64,000 nucleotides of DNA from Polynucleobacter sp. 73C-SIWE (GTDB lineage Bacteria > Pseudomonadota > Gammaproteobacteria > Burkholderiales > Burkholderiaceae): assembly GCF_018882465.1 (NCBI RefSeq), contig NZ_JACVOK010000002.1, positions 248,001 through 312,000 on the forward strand, given 5' to 3'. Below are positions 37,039 to 44,911 of the stretch, piece by piece; position 1 is the first letter of the stretch, and each line of letters begins with the position of its first letter. The position numbers and the translations under genes were made by a program. The notes beneath the pieces are model-generated. The model was not told the origin of the DNA and did not search any database. It saw only the letters and a program-made list of their open reading frames with translations.

Positions 37039-37491
37039 ATGAAAGTTACAGCAATGAATAAGTTAATTCATCTTATATTTGCAGCCATGATCGCCCTTGG
37101 TTTTGGATCCATCGCCAATGCGCAATCATCTGGTTCGACCAAGGTGGTTTATCACATCGATGATGCCGAGACCCAAGGTTTAAAAGGTTTACGTAATATT
37201 CGCAACCACCTTGATGTCTCGCCACAAACCACCATCATTGTTGTTACCCACGCAAATGGTGTAGATCTGCTGATGGAGGGTGGCAAAGATAAAAAGAATA
37301 ATGTGGAATATGCCCCGTTAGTAGGGGCACTTAAATCCCGTGGTGTGAAGTTTGAGGTCTGTGAAATTACTCTGAAGAATCGTAATCTCAAGAAAGATCA
37401 ATTCACAATGGATGCAGATTTCACGCCATCAGGCGTAGTGCGTGTTGCAGACCTGCAATACAAAGATGGGTTTGCGTACATTAAGCCTTAA
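37039..37491 (+). CDS. Secreted DsrE-family protein
   Basis: 150 residues. A signal peptide covers about residues 1-29 (cleavage near ANAQ), so the DsrE-like domain is periplasmic. The core is VVYHIDDAETQGLKGLRNIRNHL with a single mature cysteine, Cys108, in VKFEVCEITL, the position of the sulfur-carrying cysteine in DsrE/TusD proteins. It starts 5 bases after the soxB stop; a second ATG at 37054 is also possible. A role as sulfur carrier or sink beside Sox is inference. Confidence 0.8.
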   Translation: MKVTAMNKLIHLIFAAMIALGFGSIANAQSSGSTKVVYHIDDAETQGLKGLRNIRNHLDVSPQTTIIVVTHANGVDLLMEGGKDKKNNVEYAPLVGALKSRGVKFEVCEITLKNRNLKKDQFTMDADFTPSGVVRVADLQYKDGFAYIKP

Positions 37492-37502
37492 CTCATATTC
37501 AA

Positions 37503-38480
37503 ATGAATATTTACAGGATTAGCATTGCTTATGTGAAGTGCTCGATAGGGATCCTAATGGGATCCCTTATCTTATTCAGTAGCGCTCATGGGCAAATCAC
37601 TAAGCCTGTCGACACAATTCAATTAAAGCCTATTCAGGTAGCACCTCATACCTATTTTGTGAAGGGCTACCCAGAAATGGGGAATAGTGCTAATCAAAAC
37701 TTTATTTCAAATGCTGGATTTGTGGTGACTCCTAAAGGCGTCGTCGTAGTGGATGCCTTAGGCTCGCCTATTCTTGCGCAAAAATTGATTGCTGAAATTA
37801 AAAAGATCACCAACCAAAAAGTAGTTGCTCTGATTGTGAGTCACTATCATGCTGATCATATTTACGGCCTGCAAGAATTTAAAAAGATCGGCGCCAAGAT
37901 TTATGCGCAAGGTGAGGGTAGAAACTATCTTTCTTCAGAGACTGCAAAGCAACGTTTAATCGCCTCAAGAATTGATTTTGCTCCGTGGGTAAATGCTGAT
38001 ACAAGGCTGGTTTCAGCGGATGTTTGGATTGATCATAAAATTAAACTCTCCATTGGGGGAGTAGATTTTTTTGTGAGCCGCGTTGGGCCTGCCCATGCCC
38101 CGGAAGATTTAATGGTTTACGTGCCATCAGAAAAAGTACTCTTTGCTGGAGACCTTGTATTTCGGGGTCGAATTCCATTCGTTGGCAATGCTGATAGCAA
38201 GGGTTGGCTCATTGCTTTAGATGAGATTGAAAAACTCAAGCCCAATATCGTGATTCCAGGGCATGGCAATTACTCGGTGAAGCCCGCCGAAGACATTATT
38301 TTCACTAGAAACTACCTGAAATATTTACGGGATTCCATGTCCGTAGCGGCCATCAATATGGATCCTTTTGAGGATGCCTATAAGCAAGCAGATTGGTCGG
38401 AATATGAAGGAATGCCACTATTTAGAGCGGCCAACCGGATGAACGCCTATAACGTCTACCTTTCAATTCAGGCTGAGTAG
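37503..38480 (+). CDS. Secreted metallo-beta-lactamase-fold hydrolase (SoxH-like)
   Basis: 325 residues with an N-terminal signal peptide (cleavage near AHGQ). The zinc-binding motif SHYHADH covers His114, His116, Asp118 and His119. Later metal ligands fit VGPAHAPEDLMVY, VLFAGDLVFRG and VIPGHGNY. SoxH proteins of this fold occur in many sox clusters with no settled function; thiol-ester or persulfide hydrolysis has been proposed for relatives. It lies 11 bases after the dsrE-like gene and reads in the same run. Confidence 0.8.
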   Translation: MNIYRISIAYVKCSIGILMGSLILFSSAHGQITKPVDTIQLKPIQVAPHTYFVKGYPEMGNSANQNFISNAGFVVTPKGVVVVDALGSPILAQKLIAEIKKITNQKVVALIVSHYHADHIYGLQEFKKIGAKIYAQGEGRNYLSSETAKQRLIASRIDFAPWVNADTRLVSADVWIDHKIKLSIGGVDFFVSRVGPAHAPEDLMVYVPSEKVLFAGDLVFRGRIPFVGNADSKGWLIALDEIEKLKPNIVIPGHGNYSVKPAEDIIFTRNYLKYLRDSMSVAAINMDPFEDAYKQADWSEYEGMPLFRAANRMNAYNVYLSIQAE

Positions 38481-38538
38481 GGCAATTTTGCTCATTGGGC
38501 CTTAAAATAGAGGATTAATGCTAAATCCTTGATTTGTA

Positions 38539-38856
38539 ATGAAAATGCTTCTTATTCGATTCCTTCCCGCAATAACATTCAGCGCGCTTCTCAGTGCACC
38601 AGCTTTTGCTGCGCCGGATTTGGCCAATGGCAAGGCTATTGATCAGCAAAAATGCTATGCCTGCCATGCCAAAAAAACAGGTTTTGGCAATGGCGACATG
38701 ATCTACACCCGTAGCGATAGCAAAGTGAAGTCTGTAGCCAATTTAAAGAGGATGGTGGCTATGTGTAATACCGAACTTCGCTTAGACCTATTTCCTGAGG
38801 ATGAGGCAGATGTTGTTGCTTATCTCAATAAGCAGTTTTATAAATTCAAACCTTAA
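38539..38856 (+). CDS. Small monohaem cytochrome c
   Basis: 105 residues with a Sec signal peptide (cleavage near AFAAP). One haem site, CYACH, begins about 13 residues into the mature protein; a methionine near RMVAMCN or GDMIY could be the sixth ligand. The size fits a soluble periplasmic electron carrier such as the acceptor of SoxAX or SoxCD electrons. It follows the metallohydrolase by 58 bases, with a possible promoter AAAAT box near 38503. Confidence 0.8.
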   Translation: MKMLLIRFLPAITFSALLSAPAFAAPDLANGKAIDQQKCYACHAKKTGFGNGDMIYTRSDSKVKSVANLKRMVAMCNTELRLDLFPEDEADVVAYLNKQFYKFKP

Positions 38857-38876
38857 ATTTTCAAAATATAGTCGCT

Positions 38877-39998
38877 ATGGATGTTGTTGATATCAATTCT
38901 TTAAGTAGGTCAGTGCTCTGGGCTACGTTTGCCATTGCCTTTGTGCTTGGTGCAGTGATGCAGAAGACAGGTTTTTGTACTATGGGCGCTGTTTCTGATG
39001 CATTCATTATGTCTAGCTGGGATCGACTCAGGCAGTGGTTCTTGGCAATTGGTATTGCCATCGTTGGTTTTGCTTTGATGTCTTATTTTGGATTGATCGA
39101 TCCGCTGAAAAGCTTTTATACCGGCAATCGGTTTTTATGGCTTTCCACTATTGTTGGCAGTATTTTGTTTGGCTTTGGCATGGTTTTGTCCTCTGGCTGT
39201 GGCAGTAAAACCTTAGTACGCATTGGTGGCGGTAATTTAAAGTCGATCATTGTTTTTATGGTACTCGGTCTAACTGCTTATATGACTATGCGTGGTTTTT
39301 TAGGTGTGATTCGCATCAATACGCTGGATACTGTCTATATCGCTTTCAGTACCCCGCAAGATTTACCCAGTCTTCTGAGCGGCCCTTTGGGAATGGCTCG
39401 CGCTAATCTTCATCTAGCTTTAGGCTTGATCATGGGTTTTGCATTCATTGCCTATGCCTTAGCTAACAAAGCATTTTGGACAGCAGAGAACCTTATCGCC
39501 GGAATTGTTGTTGGTTTGGCTATCTGCGCTATTTGGTGGGTCTCTGGCAATCTCGGTTACGTAGCAGAAGATCCCAATACTTTGGAAGAGGTATTTTTGG
39601 TTACCAATTCTGGGCGTATGGAGAGCTTATCTTTTGTTGCTCCTTATGCCTATTCATTAGACTGGCTCATGATGTATAGCGATACATCCAAAGTGCTCAC
39701 GGTTGGAGTGGTTGCGGTAATCGGAATGATCTTGGGTTCGGCGCTTGTATCTATTGCAAGCAAATCTTTCCGCTGGGAGTCTTTCCGCAACACTGAAGAC
39801 ACCGCAAATCATTTGCTTGGCGCTGCCTTGATGGGCTTTGGAGGCGTTACTGCTCTGGGGTGTACAGTAGGGCAGGGCTTAAGTGGTATCTCCACTCTAG
39901 CGCTCGGATCTTTTCTTGCCTTATCTGGATTTATTTTTGGTGCCTATTTAGGATTGCGCTACCTGCAATTCCGCCTTGCCCCTAATCCTTGCAGCTAA
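38877..39998 (+). CDS. YeeE/YedE-family transporter (TsuA-like, thiosulfate uptake type)
   Basis: 373 residues with about nine to ten membrane helices in two pseudo-repeats. Three single cysteines lie in conserved spots: Cys34 in KTGFCTMGA, Cys108 in SSGCGSK and Cys329 in ALGCTVGQGLSG. In TsuA of Spirochaeta thermophila three such cysteines pass thiosulfate along the pore. Sox oxidation takes place in the periplasm, so this protein more likely feeds cysteine synthesis or moves sulfane sulfur. That role is inference. The next gene starts 25 bases on. Confidence 0.85.
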   Translation: MDVVDINSLSRSVLWATFAIAFVLGAVMQKTGFCTMGAVSDAFIMSSWDRLRQWFLAIGIAIVGFALMSYFGLIDPLKSFYTGNRFLWLSTIVGSILFGFGMVLSSGCGSKTLVRIGGGNLKSIIVFMVLGLTAYMTMRGFLGVIRINTLDTVYIAFSTPQDLPSLLSGPLGMARANLHLALGLIMGFAFIAYALANKAFWTAENLIAGIVVGLAICAIWWVSGNLGYVAEDPNTLEEVFLVTNSGRMESLSFVAPYAYSLDWLMMYSDTSKVLTVGVVAVIGMILGSALVSIASKSFRWESFRNTEDTANHLLGAALMGFGGVTALGCTVGQGLSGISTLALGSFLALSGFIFGAYLGLRYLQFRLAPNPCS

Positions 39999-40023
39999 CT
40001 ATCAATCGTTTGGATATTCATTA

Positions 40024-40461
40024 ATGCAAATTGACTGGCTTTCCTTCACACCCATTCCGTCCTTATTAGGCGGAATGATTCTAGGTGTTGCAGCAGCACT
40101 CTATGTACTATTGCATGGTCGTATTCTGGGTATTAGTGGGATTGTTTCTGGACTGTTGCATCCCAAGGTTGAGGACTCTGCTTGGCGATTAAGCTTGGTG
40201 TTAGGTTTAGTTACAGCTCCATTTTTGGCAGCATTATTTTTCGGTATATTTCCAATCGTTGAGATTGACTCTAGTTGGTTGGCAATTGTGATTGCCGGTC
40301 TTTTAGTTGGCTTTGGCGCCCAATATGGTTCAGGCTGCACTAGTGGTCACGGCATTTGTGGTTTGTCTCGCTTATCACCCCGCTCATTGGTTGCAACTAT
40401 ATCTTTTATGGGCGCTGGTTTTATGATGGTTTTTGTGGTTCGTCACTTGATCGGGGGCTAA
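40024..40461 (+). CDS. YeeE/YedE half-transporter, PmpA-like
   Basis: 145 residues with four membrane helices. The signature GSGCTSGHGICGLSRLSPRS has two cysteines and is shared with PmpA-type proteins of BigR-controlled sulfur operons. The frame opens earlier at 39976 within the preceding gene, but the ATG at 40024 gives the expected MQIDWLSFTP start. It works with the next gene as a two-part transporter or channel for a sulfur compound; the substrate is unknown. Only 1 base separates the two genes. Confidence 0.82.
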   Translation: MQIDWLSFTPIPSLLGGMILGVAAALYVLLHGRILGISGIVSGLLHPKVEDSAWRLSLVLGLVTAPFLAALFFGIFPIVEIDSSWLAIVIAGLLVGFGAQYGSGCTSGHGICGLSRLSPRSLVATISFMGAGFMMVFVVRHLIGG

Positions 40462-40462
40462 G

Positions 40463-40909
40463 TTGAAAAAACATTACGGCCTCTTTAGTCAATATGGCAT
40501 TGGTGTGCTCTTCGGATGGGGATTAATCATTTCCGGCATGAGCAATCCACATAAGATTTTAGGTTTCTTGGATTTAGCTGGCAACTGGGATCCATCACTC
40601 ATGTTTGTGATGCTGGGCGCAGTGATAGTTGGTCTTGCGGGTTTTTATGTTGCGAGCAAGCGATCTGAAGCATTCTTTGGTGGGGCTCTGCATATTCCCA
40701 CTAGGCGCGATATCACTAAACCTTTGGTTATTGGCGGTCTGATCTTTGGGGCTGGTTGGGGTATTGCTGGTTTTTGTCCTGGACCAGCATTAGTTGCCCT
40801 TGGTGCAGGCCATCTCAAAGCCCTGGTATTTGTGGCTGCCATGCTGGCTGGTATGGAGATCTGCGAACGATTCTTCACGGCTCATAGAAACAAGCCCAAG
40901 CAAGCCTGA
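40463..40909 (+). CDS. DUF6691/PmpB-like membrane protein, partner half-transporter
   Basis: 148 residues with about four membrane helices. The GAGWGIAGFCPGPALVALGAG block with one cysteine marks the second half of the PmpAB pair. The start is a TTG at 40463 with a GGGGG run upstream, immediately after the PmpA-like stop. The pair resembles a split version of the longer transporter two genes upstream. Function is inferred from family and context only. Confidence 0.82.
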   Translation: MKKHYGLFSQYGIGVLFGWGLIISGMSNPHKILGFLDLAGNWDPSLMFVMLGAVIVGLAGFYVASKRSEAFFGGALHIPTRRDITKPLVIGGLIFGAGWGIAGFCPGPALVALGAGHLKALVFVAAMLAGMEICERFFTAHRNKPKQA

Positions 40910-40964
40910 GCCTGCCTGATTTAGAATCAACCCTATCGCATATTTATTGAATGTAGAGGGTTTT

Positions 40965-41309
40965 ATGAGTCTTCCTATTACTTGCCATAACGATCAATTC
41001 GGTACTCTAGGCCAAATTGATGCTATCCATTTAGCGGAAATTGCTGAGCAGGGCTATAAAAGCGTCATTAATAACCGCCCAGATGGTGAAGGTGGCCCGA
41101 ATCAACCAAGCAATGCCTCTATTCAAGCTGAAGCTGAAAAGCTTGGCCTGAACTACGTTTACCTACCAGTAGTTCCTGGTGCATTTACTCCTGCCCAAGT
41201 TCAAGAAATGGCGCGTCTCTTAAAAACAATGCCTGGCCCTATTTTGGCATTCTGTCGTTCTGGAGCTCGCTCAACCAATCTATACCATCTTGCATTGCAA
41301 GTTGCTTAA
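40965..41309 (+). CDS. TIGR01244-like sulfur transferase / DUF442 phosphatase-fold protein
   Basis: 114 residues, a small cytoplasmic protein of the dual-specificity-phosphatase-like fold. The Cx5R loop is FCRSGARST, and the VINNRPDGEGGPNQPS block is characteristic of the Blh/TIGR01244 group. These proteins are often fused to, or neighbours of, persulfide dioxygenases in BigR-type operons and are named sulfur transferases. I use the ATG at 40965 with GAGGG upstream. Its place behind PmpAB suggests handling of imported sulfane sulfur. Confidence 0.8.
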   Translation: MSLPITCHNDQFGTLGQIDAIHLAEIAEQGYKSVINNRPDGEGGPNQPSNASIQAEAEKLGLNYVYLPVVPGAFTPAQVQEMARLLKTMPGPILAFCRSGARSTNLYHLALQVA

Positions 41310-41326
41310 GACGAAAGTCTGATTGC

Positions 41327-41749
41327 ATGCGCATTGTTATTCCTGATGAGCGCAAGCTTGTTCATGAAATGATTGCACCGATTCGGTGGGGTGATATGGA
41401 TGCCTACGGCCATGTGAATAACACCATCTACTTTCGGTATATGGAGCAAGCGCGAGTAGATTGGATTAGTTCGCTGGGATACAAGGTTGCTCCAGAGGGT
41501 GAGTCAGTGATCATGATCAATGCCTTTTGTAATTTCTTTAAGCAACTAAGCTATCCAGGCGACATTATTCTCAAAACATTTGTTGGCGCTATTGGCAGAA
41601 CCAGTATGGACGTGTTTCATACCATGACACTGAGGACTGAGCCTGATATCTTGGCTGCCGAAGGTGGTAGCACCTTAGTGTGGGTGGATATGAATACAAA
41701 TCAGTCTGTGCCTTGGCCTGAAGATATATTGCAAAAGGTGCGTGCGTAA
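41327..41749 (+). CDS. Hotdog-fold acyl-CoA thioesterase (4HBT/YbgC type)
   Basis: 140 residues, single hotdog domain. IRWGDMDAYGHVNNTIYFRYMEQAR contains the catalytic Asp and the conserved HVNN segment of the 4-hydroxybenzoyl-CoA thioesterase family. The natural substrate is unknown. It lies 17 bases after the TIGR01244-like gene and 5 bases before mnmH, so it is likely co-transcribed, but no functional tie to sulfur oxidation is visible. Confidence 0.88.
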   Translation: MRIVIPDERKLVHEMIAPIRWGDMDAYGHVNNTIYFRYMEQARVDWISSLGYKVAPEGESVIMINAFCNFFKQLSYPGDIILKTFVGAIGRTSMDVFHTMTLRTEPDILAAEGGSTLVWVDMNTNQSVPWPEDILQKVRA

Positions 41750-41754
41750 ACGGA

Positions 41755-42828
41755 ATGCAGCCAAGCAACCCACACATCTTATGGCTGGATCAATTTCTCT
41801 CTGAGCTACATCAATTTGACCTCATCATTGATGTCAGATCACCAGCAGAGTTTGCCTTAGATCATATTCCTGGTGCAGTGAATTTTCCGGTCCTTAACAA
41901 TGAAGAGCGCGCCCAGATCGGCACTCTCTATAAACAAGTTTCTCCATTTGCAGCCAAGAAGCTTGGCGCAGCTCTAGTATCTAAAAATATTGCTTTGCAT
42001 ATTGAGCAAAACTTACTCGAATTGCCGCGTGAATGGCGTCCACTAATTTATTGTTGGCGTGGTGGTGAGCGCAGCGGGGCATTTACCCACATTCTGAATC
42101 GCATTGGTTGGAAGGCGATGCAGCTTGAGAGTGGTTATCAAGGCTTTAGGCGGACCGTGATTGATGGCCTTGAACATGCTGCAAGCATGTTTAGATTCCA
42201 GGTGGTCTGTGGGATGACAGGCAGCGGTAAAACTAGGGCCCTTCAAGAAGCGAAACAGTATGGTGCGCAAATCTTAGATCTAGAGGCCCTGGCGATTCAT
42301 CGTGGCTCAGTATTAGGTAATGAGCCTAATAGCGAGCAACCATCTCAAAAAGGATTTGAGACGGCTATTTGGAATGCGCTACGCAATCTAGACCCTTCAA
42401 AGCCAGTCTTGGTGGAGTCCGAAAGTAAAAAGGTGGGCGGAGTTCATATACCTGATGCCTTAATGCAAAAAATCCGTAACGGTGCTTGTATTGAATTACG
42501 CTCCAGCACTCAAACCCGAGTTTCTTGGTTGATTCGTGAATACCATCACTTCCTAACTGACACGGATAACTTTAAAAGTAAGCTTGCCTTACTCACCGCT
42601 CACTATGGAAAAGTCCAGATCAGTAAATGGAATGAAGCCATTGATGCAGGCAACTTTCCGGAGTTAGTTGAGGAGTTGCTAGTAAAGCACTACGATCCTT
42701 CTTATCAATCATCGATCGTCAGAAATTTTCCTCAATACACAATGGAAAATTTTGTGCAACTTGAAAATGATAGTGATGAGGCCTTTGCTAAAGCGGCAAA
42801 GGCCATCGTTGCAAAGCTGAACTCTTAG
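41755..42828 (+). CDS. mnmH: tRNA 2-selenouridine/geranyl-2-thiouridine synthase
   Basis: 357 residues. An N-terminal rhodanese domain has the catalytic cysteine Cys100 in YCWRGGERSG. A P-loop domain follows (CGMTGSGKTRALQ, near residue 155). MnmH (SelU, YbbB) converts 2-thiouridine at the tRNA wobble position to 2-selenouridine by way of a geranylated intermediate, using selenophosphate. No selD is in the window. It ends 4 bases before the convergent gcdH stop. Confidence 0.95.
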   Translation: MQPSNPHILWLDQFLSELHQFDLIIDVRSPAEFALDHIPGAVNFPVLNNEERAQIGTLYKQVSPFAAKKLGAALVSKNIALHIEQNLLELPREWRPLIYCWRGGERSGAFTHILNRIGWKAMQLESGYQGFRRTVIDGLEHAASMFRFQVVCGMTGSGKTRALQEAKQYGAQILDLEALAIHRGSVLGNEPNSEQPSQKGFETAIWNALRNLDPSKPVLVESESKKVGGVHIPDALMQKIRNGACIELRSSTQTRVSWLIREYHHFLTDTDNFKSKLALLTAHYGKVQISKWNEAIDAGNFPELVEELLVKHYDPSYQSSIVRNFPQYTMENFVQLENDSDEAFAKAAKAIVAKLNS

Positions 42829-42832
42829 CGAA

Positions 42833-44011
42833 TCAGCTAAACGCCTGAATACCAGTCTGCGCGCGCCCTAAAATCAGGGCATGAATATCGTGGGTGCCTT
42901 CGTAGGTATTGACTACCTCTAAGTTCAGCATATGACGCACAACTCCATACTCATCTGAGATACCATTACCACCATGCATATCACGCGCTAGACGTGCAAC
43001 ATCTAGGGACTTACCGCAAGAGTTACGTTTCATGATGGAGGTGATTTCTGGGGCGGCAATCCCTTCATCCTTCATGCGACCCAAGCGTAAGCAACCTTGG
43101 AGAGCAAGCGTGATTTCAGTTTGCATATCTGCTAATTTTTTCTGAATCAATTGATTGGCAGCGAGAGGTCGATCGAACTGCTTGCGGTCAAGCGTATATT
43201 GGCGAGCAGCGTGCCAGCACCATTCAGCAGCCCCTAGGGTGCCCCAAGAGATTCCGTAGCGAGCAGAGTTCAGGCAGGTAAATGGACCTTTCAGGCCGCT
43301 AACTTCAGGAAATTCATTTTCGGTGGGAACAAAGACCTCATCCATTACGATTTCACCGGTAATGGAGGCGCGTAAACCCATCTTGCCGCTGATCTTGGGA
43401 GCGCTCAAGCCCTTCATCCCTTTTTCTAGGATGTAGCCGCGGATCACACCCTCATCATTCTTTGCCCATACAACAAATACATCGGCAATTGGGGAGTTAG
43501 AGATCCACATCTTGGATCCCGTTAAAGAAAATCCACCCGGAACTTTTTTAGCTCGGGTGATCATTCCGCCAGCATCGGATCCGTAGTTCGGCTCAGTTAA
43601 ACCAAAGCAACCAATCCATTCTCCAGTAGCTAACTTCGGAAGATATTTTTGTTTTTGTGCTTCGCTACCAAATTCATTAATCGGCACCATCACCAATGAG
43701 GATTGCACGCTCATCATCGAACGATAACCAGAATCAACACGTTCAATCTCGCGAGCAATCAAGCCATAAGAAACATAATTGAGGTTAGCGCCGCCGTATT
43801 GTTCTGGAATGGTGATACCTAGAAGACCAAGCTCTCCCATTTCTCGAAAGATTGCAGGATCGGTCGTCTCGTTGCGGAAGGCATCATGAATGCGTGGCAT
43901 GAGACGCCCTTGCGCATACTCAGCAGCCGCATCACGGATCATGCGCTCCTCTTCGGTTAATTGCGTATCGAGGAGGAGGGGGTCCGCCCAATTAAAACTG
44001 GCTTTACTCAT
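42833..44011 (-). CDS. gcdH: Glutaryl-CoA dehydrogenase (acyl-CoA dehydrogenase family)
   Basis: 392 residues. FAD-dependent oxidative decarboxylation of glutaryl-CoA to crotonyl-CoA in lysine and tryptophan breakdown. The catalytic base is in [19 protein letters not shown], and [15 protein letters not shown] carries the arginine typical of glutaryl-CoA dehydrogenase. [16 protein letters not shown] and [13 protein letters not shown] bind FAD and substrate. Electrons would pass to ETF and then to the ETF-quinone oxidoreductase at 48394. It stands alone on the minus strand between mnmH and the queuosine transporter. Confidence 0.92.
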   Translation of the reverse strand: MSKASFNWADPLLLDTQLTEEERMIRDAAAEYAQGRLMPRIHDAFRNETTDPAIFREMGELGLLGITIPEQYGGANLNYVSYGLIAREIERVDSGYRSMMSVQSSLVMVPINEFGSEAQKQKYLPKLATGEWIGCFGLTEPNYGSDAGGMITRAKKVPGGFSLTGSKMWISNSPIADVFVVWAKNDEGVIRGYILEKGMKGLSAPKISGKMGLRASITGEIVMDEVFVPTENEFPEVSGLKGPFTCLNSARYGISWGTLGAAEWCWHAARQYTLDRKQFDRPLAANQLIQKKLADMQTEITLALQGCLRLGRMKDEGIAAPEITSIMKRNSCGKSLDVARLARDMHGGNGISDEYGVVRHMLNLEVVNTYEGTHDIHALILGRAQTGIQAFS

Positions 44012-44102
44012 TACTTAGTCATCCTATTGTTAAATTTGCTGCTTCCTGCGAATTTTCAGGAATGCAGATATTCTTGTTTCTATTATCCATTTTTCCAGGC
44101 TT

Positions 44103-44813
44103 ATGGACTCACCTAGACGACACCATCGCTATTACGACCTCATTTTGGCGGCCTTTGTGGTGGTCTTGCTTTGCTCAAACTTTATCGGCGCAGGTAAAGC
44201 GGCCGTGATTGACATACCTTACTTCGGAACCATTCCGTTTGGTGCCGGAATTTTGTTCTTTCCAATTGCCTATTTTTTTGGAGATATTCTCACTGAGGTT
44301 TACGGCTACGCTTATGATCGCCGTGCTGTTTGGGCGGGATTTGCTGCTCTAGCATTTGCAGCAGTCATGGCGCAAATTGTGATTGCCCTCCCGGTTGCTC
44401 CTGGCAGCTATATGGCCAATTATCAGCATGGCCTTGAAACCGTCTTTGGTAACTCCTGGCGCATTGCTTTGGCTTCGATGTTTTCATTTTGGTGCGGCAG
44501 TCTGGTAAATAGCTACGTTCTGGCCAAAATGAAAATTTGGACTAAAGGACGCTTCTTGTGGATGCGCACCATTGGTTCAACGGCGGTAGGTGAGTTGGTG
44601 GACTCCTCTTTCTTTTACATACTGGCCTTCTATGGCATATGGCCTACCCATGAGCTAATTCAGGTGGCATTGGCTCAGTATGTCCTGAAAACTTCCTGGG
44701 AGATCTTGGCTACCCCAATGACCTATTGGGTCATCAATTTTCTGAAGCGCAAGGAAAATGAGGATTATTACGACATCCATACGAATTTCACCCCATTTAG
44801 GGTCAAAGTCTGA
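44103..44813 (+). CDS. Queuosine precursor transporter (YhhQ, COG1738)
   Basis: 236 residues with about six membrane helices. The pattern VVLLCSNFIGAGKAA, then FPIAYFFGDILTEVYGYAYDRRAVWAGF and STAVGELVDSSFFYILAF, defines the family. E. coli YhhQ imports the queuosine precursors preQ0 and preQ1. No preQ1 riboswitch-like element was seen in the 91 bases upstream. It diverges from gcdH. Confidence 0.92.
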   Translation: MDSPRRHHRYYDLILAAFVVVLLCSNFIGAGKAAVIDIPYFGTIPFGAGILFFPIAYFFGDILTEVYGYAYDRRAVWAGFAALAFAAVMAQIVIALPVAPGSYMANYQHGLETVFGNSWRIALASMFSFWCGSLVNSYVLAKMKIWTKGRFLWMRTIGSTAVGELVDSSFFYILAFYGIWPTHELIQVALAQYVLKTSWEILATPMTYWVINFLKRKENEDYYDIHTNFTPFRVKV

Positions 44814-44835
44814 ATTAGGCCTTTCTAAGCTGAAC

Positions 44836-44850
44836 CCGTTAAAATAACGG
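44836..44850. promoter_or_regulatory. Inverted repeat in the gap before the ABC-F gene
   Basis: CCGTTA (44836-44841), AAA, TAACGG (44845-44850) form a perfect inverted repeat, followed by a C5-A2GAT-G5 hairpin (44857-44872). The AAAAT inside it could be a -10 box for the next gene. There is no T tract of terminator quality, so a regulatory site or 5' leader structure is more likely. The rest of the 98-base gap shows nothing else. Confidence 0.35.
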
Positions 44851-44911
44851 TCTTTGCCCCCAAAGATGGGGGTATCTGTTGAATTGAATTTCAGAAAGCT
44901 AGAAACCATCC

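Noticed and set aside
42825-42840. TTAGC/GCTAA repeat between mnmH and gcdH as a terminator
   Set aside because: The stem has five pairs, there is no T tract on either side, and it mostly consists of the two stop codons and nearby bases.
44012-44102. preQ1 riboswitch before the queuosine-precursor transporter gene
   Set aside because: I looked for the compact hairpin plus A-rich tail of preQ1-I aptamers and saw no matching structure in these 91 bases.
44857-44872. C5/G5 hairpin as terminator of the queuosine transporter gene
   Set aside because: The stem is only five pairs with a six-base loop and is followed by TATCTG, not a T tract.
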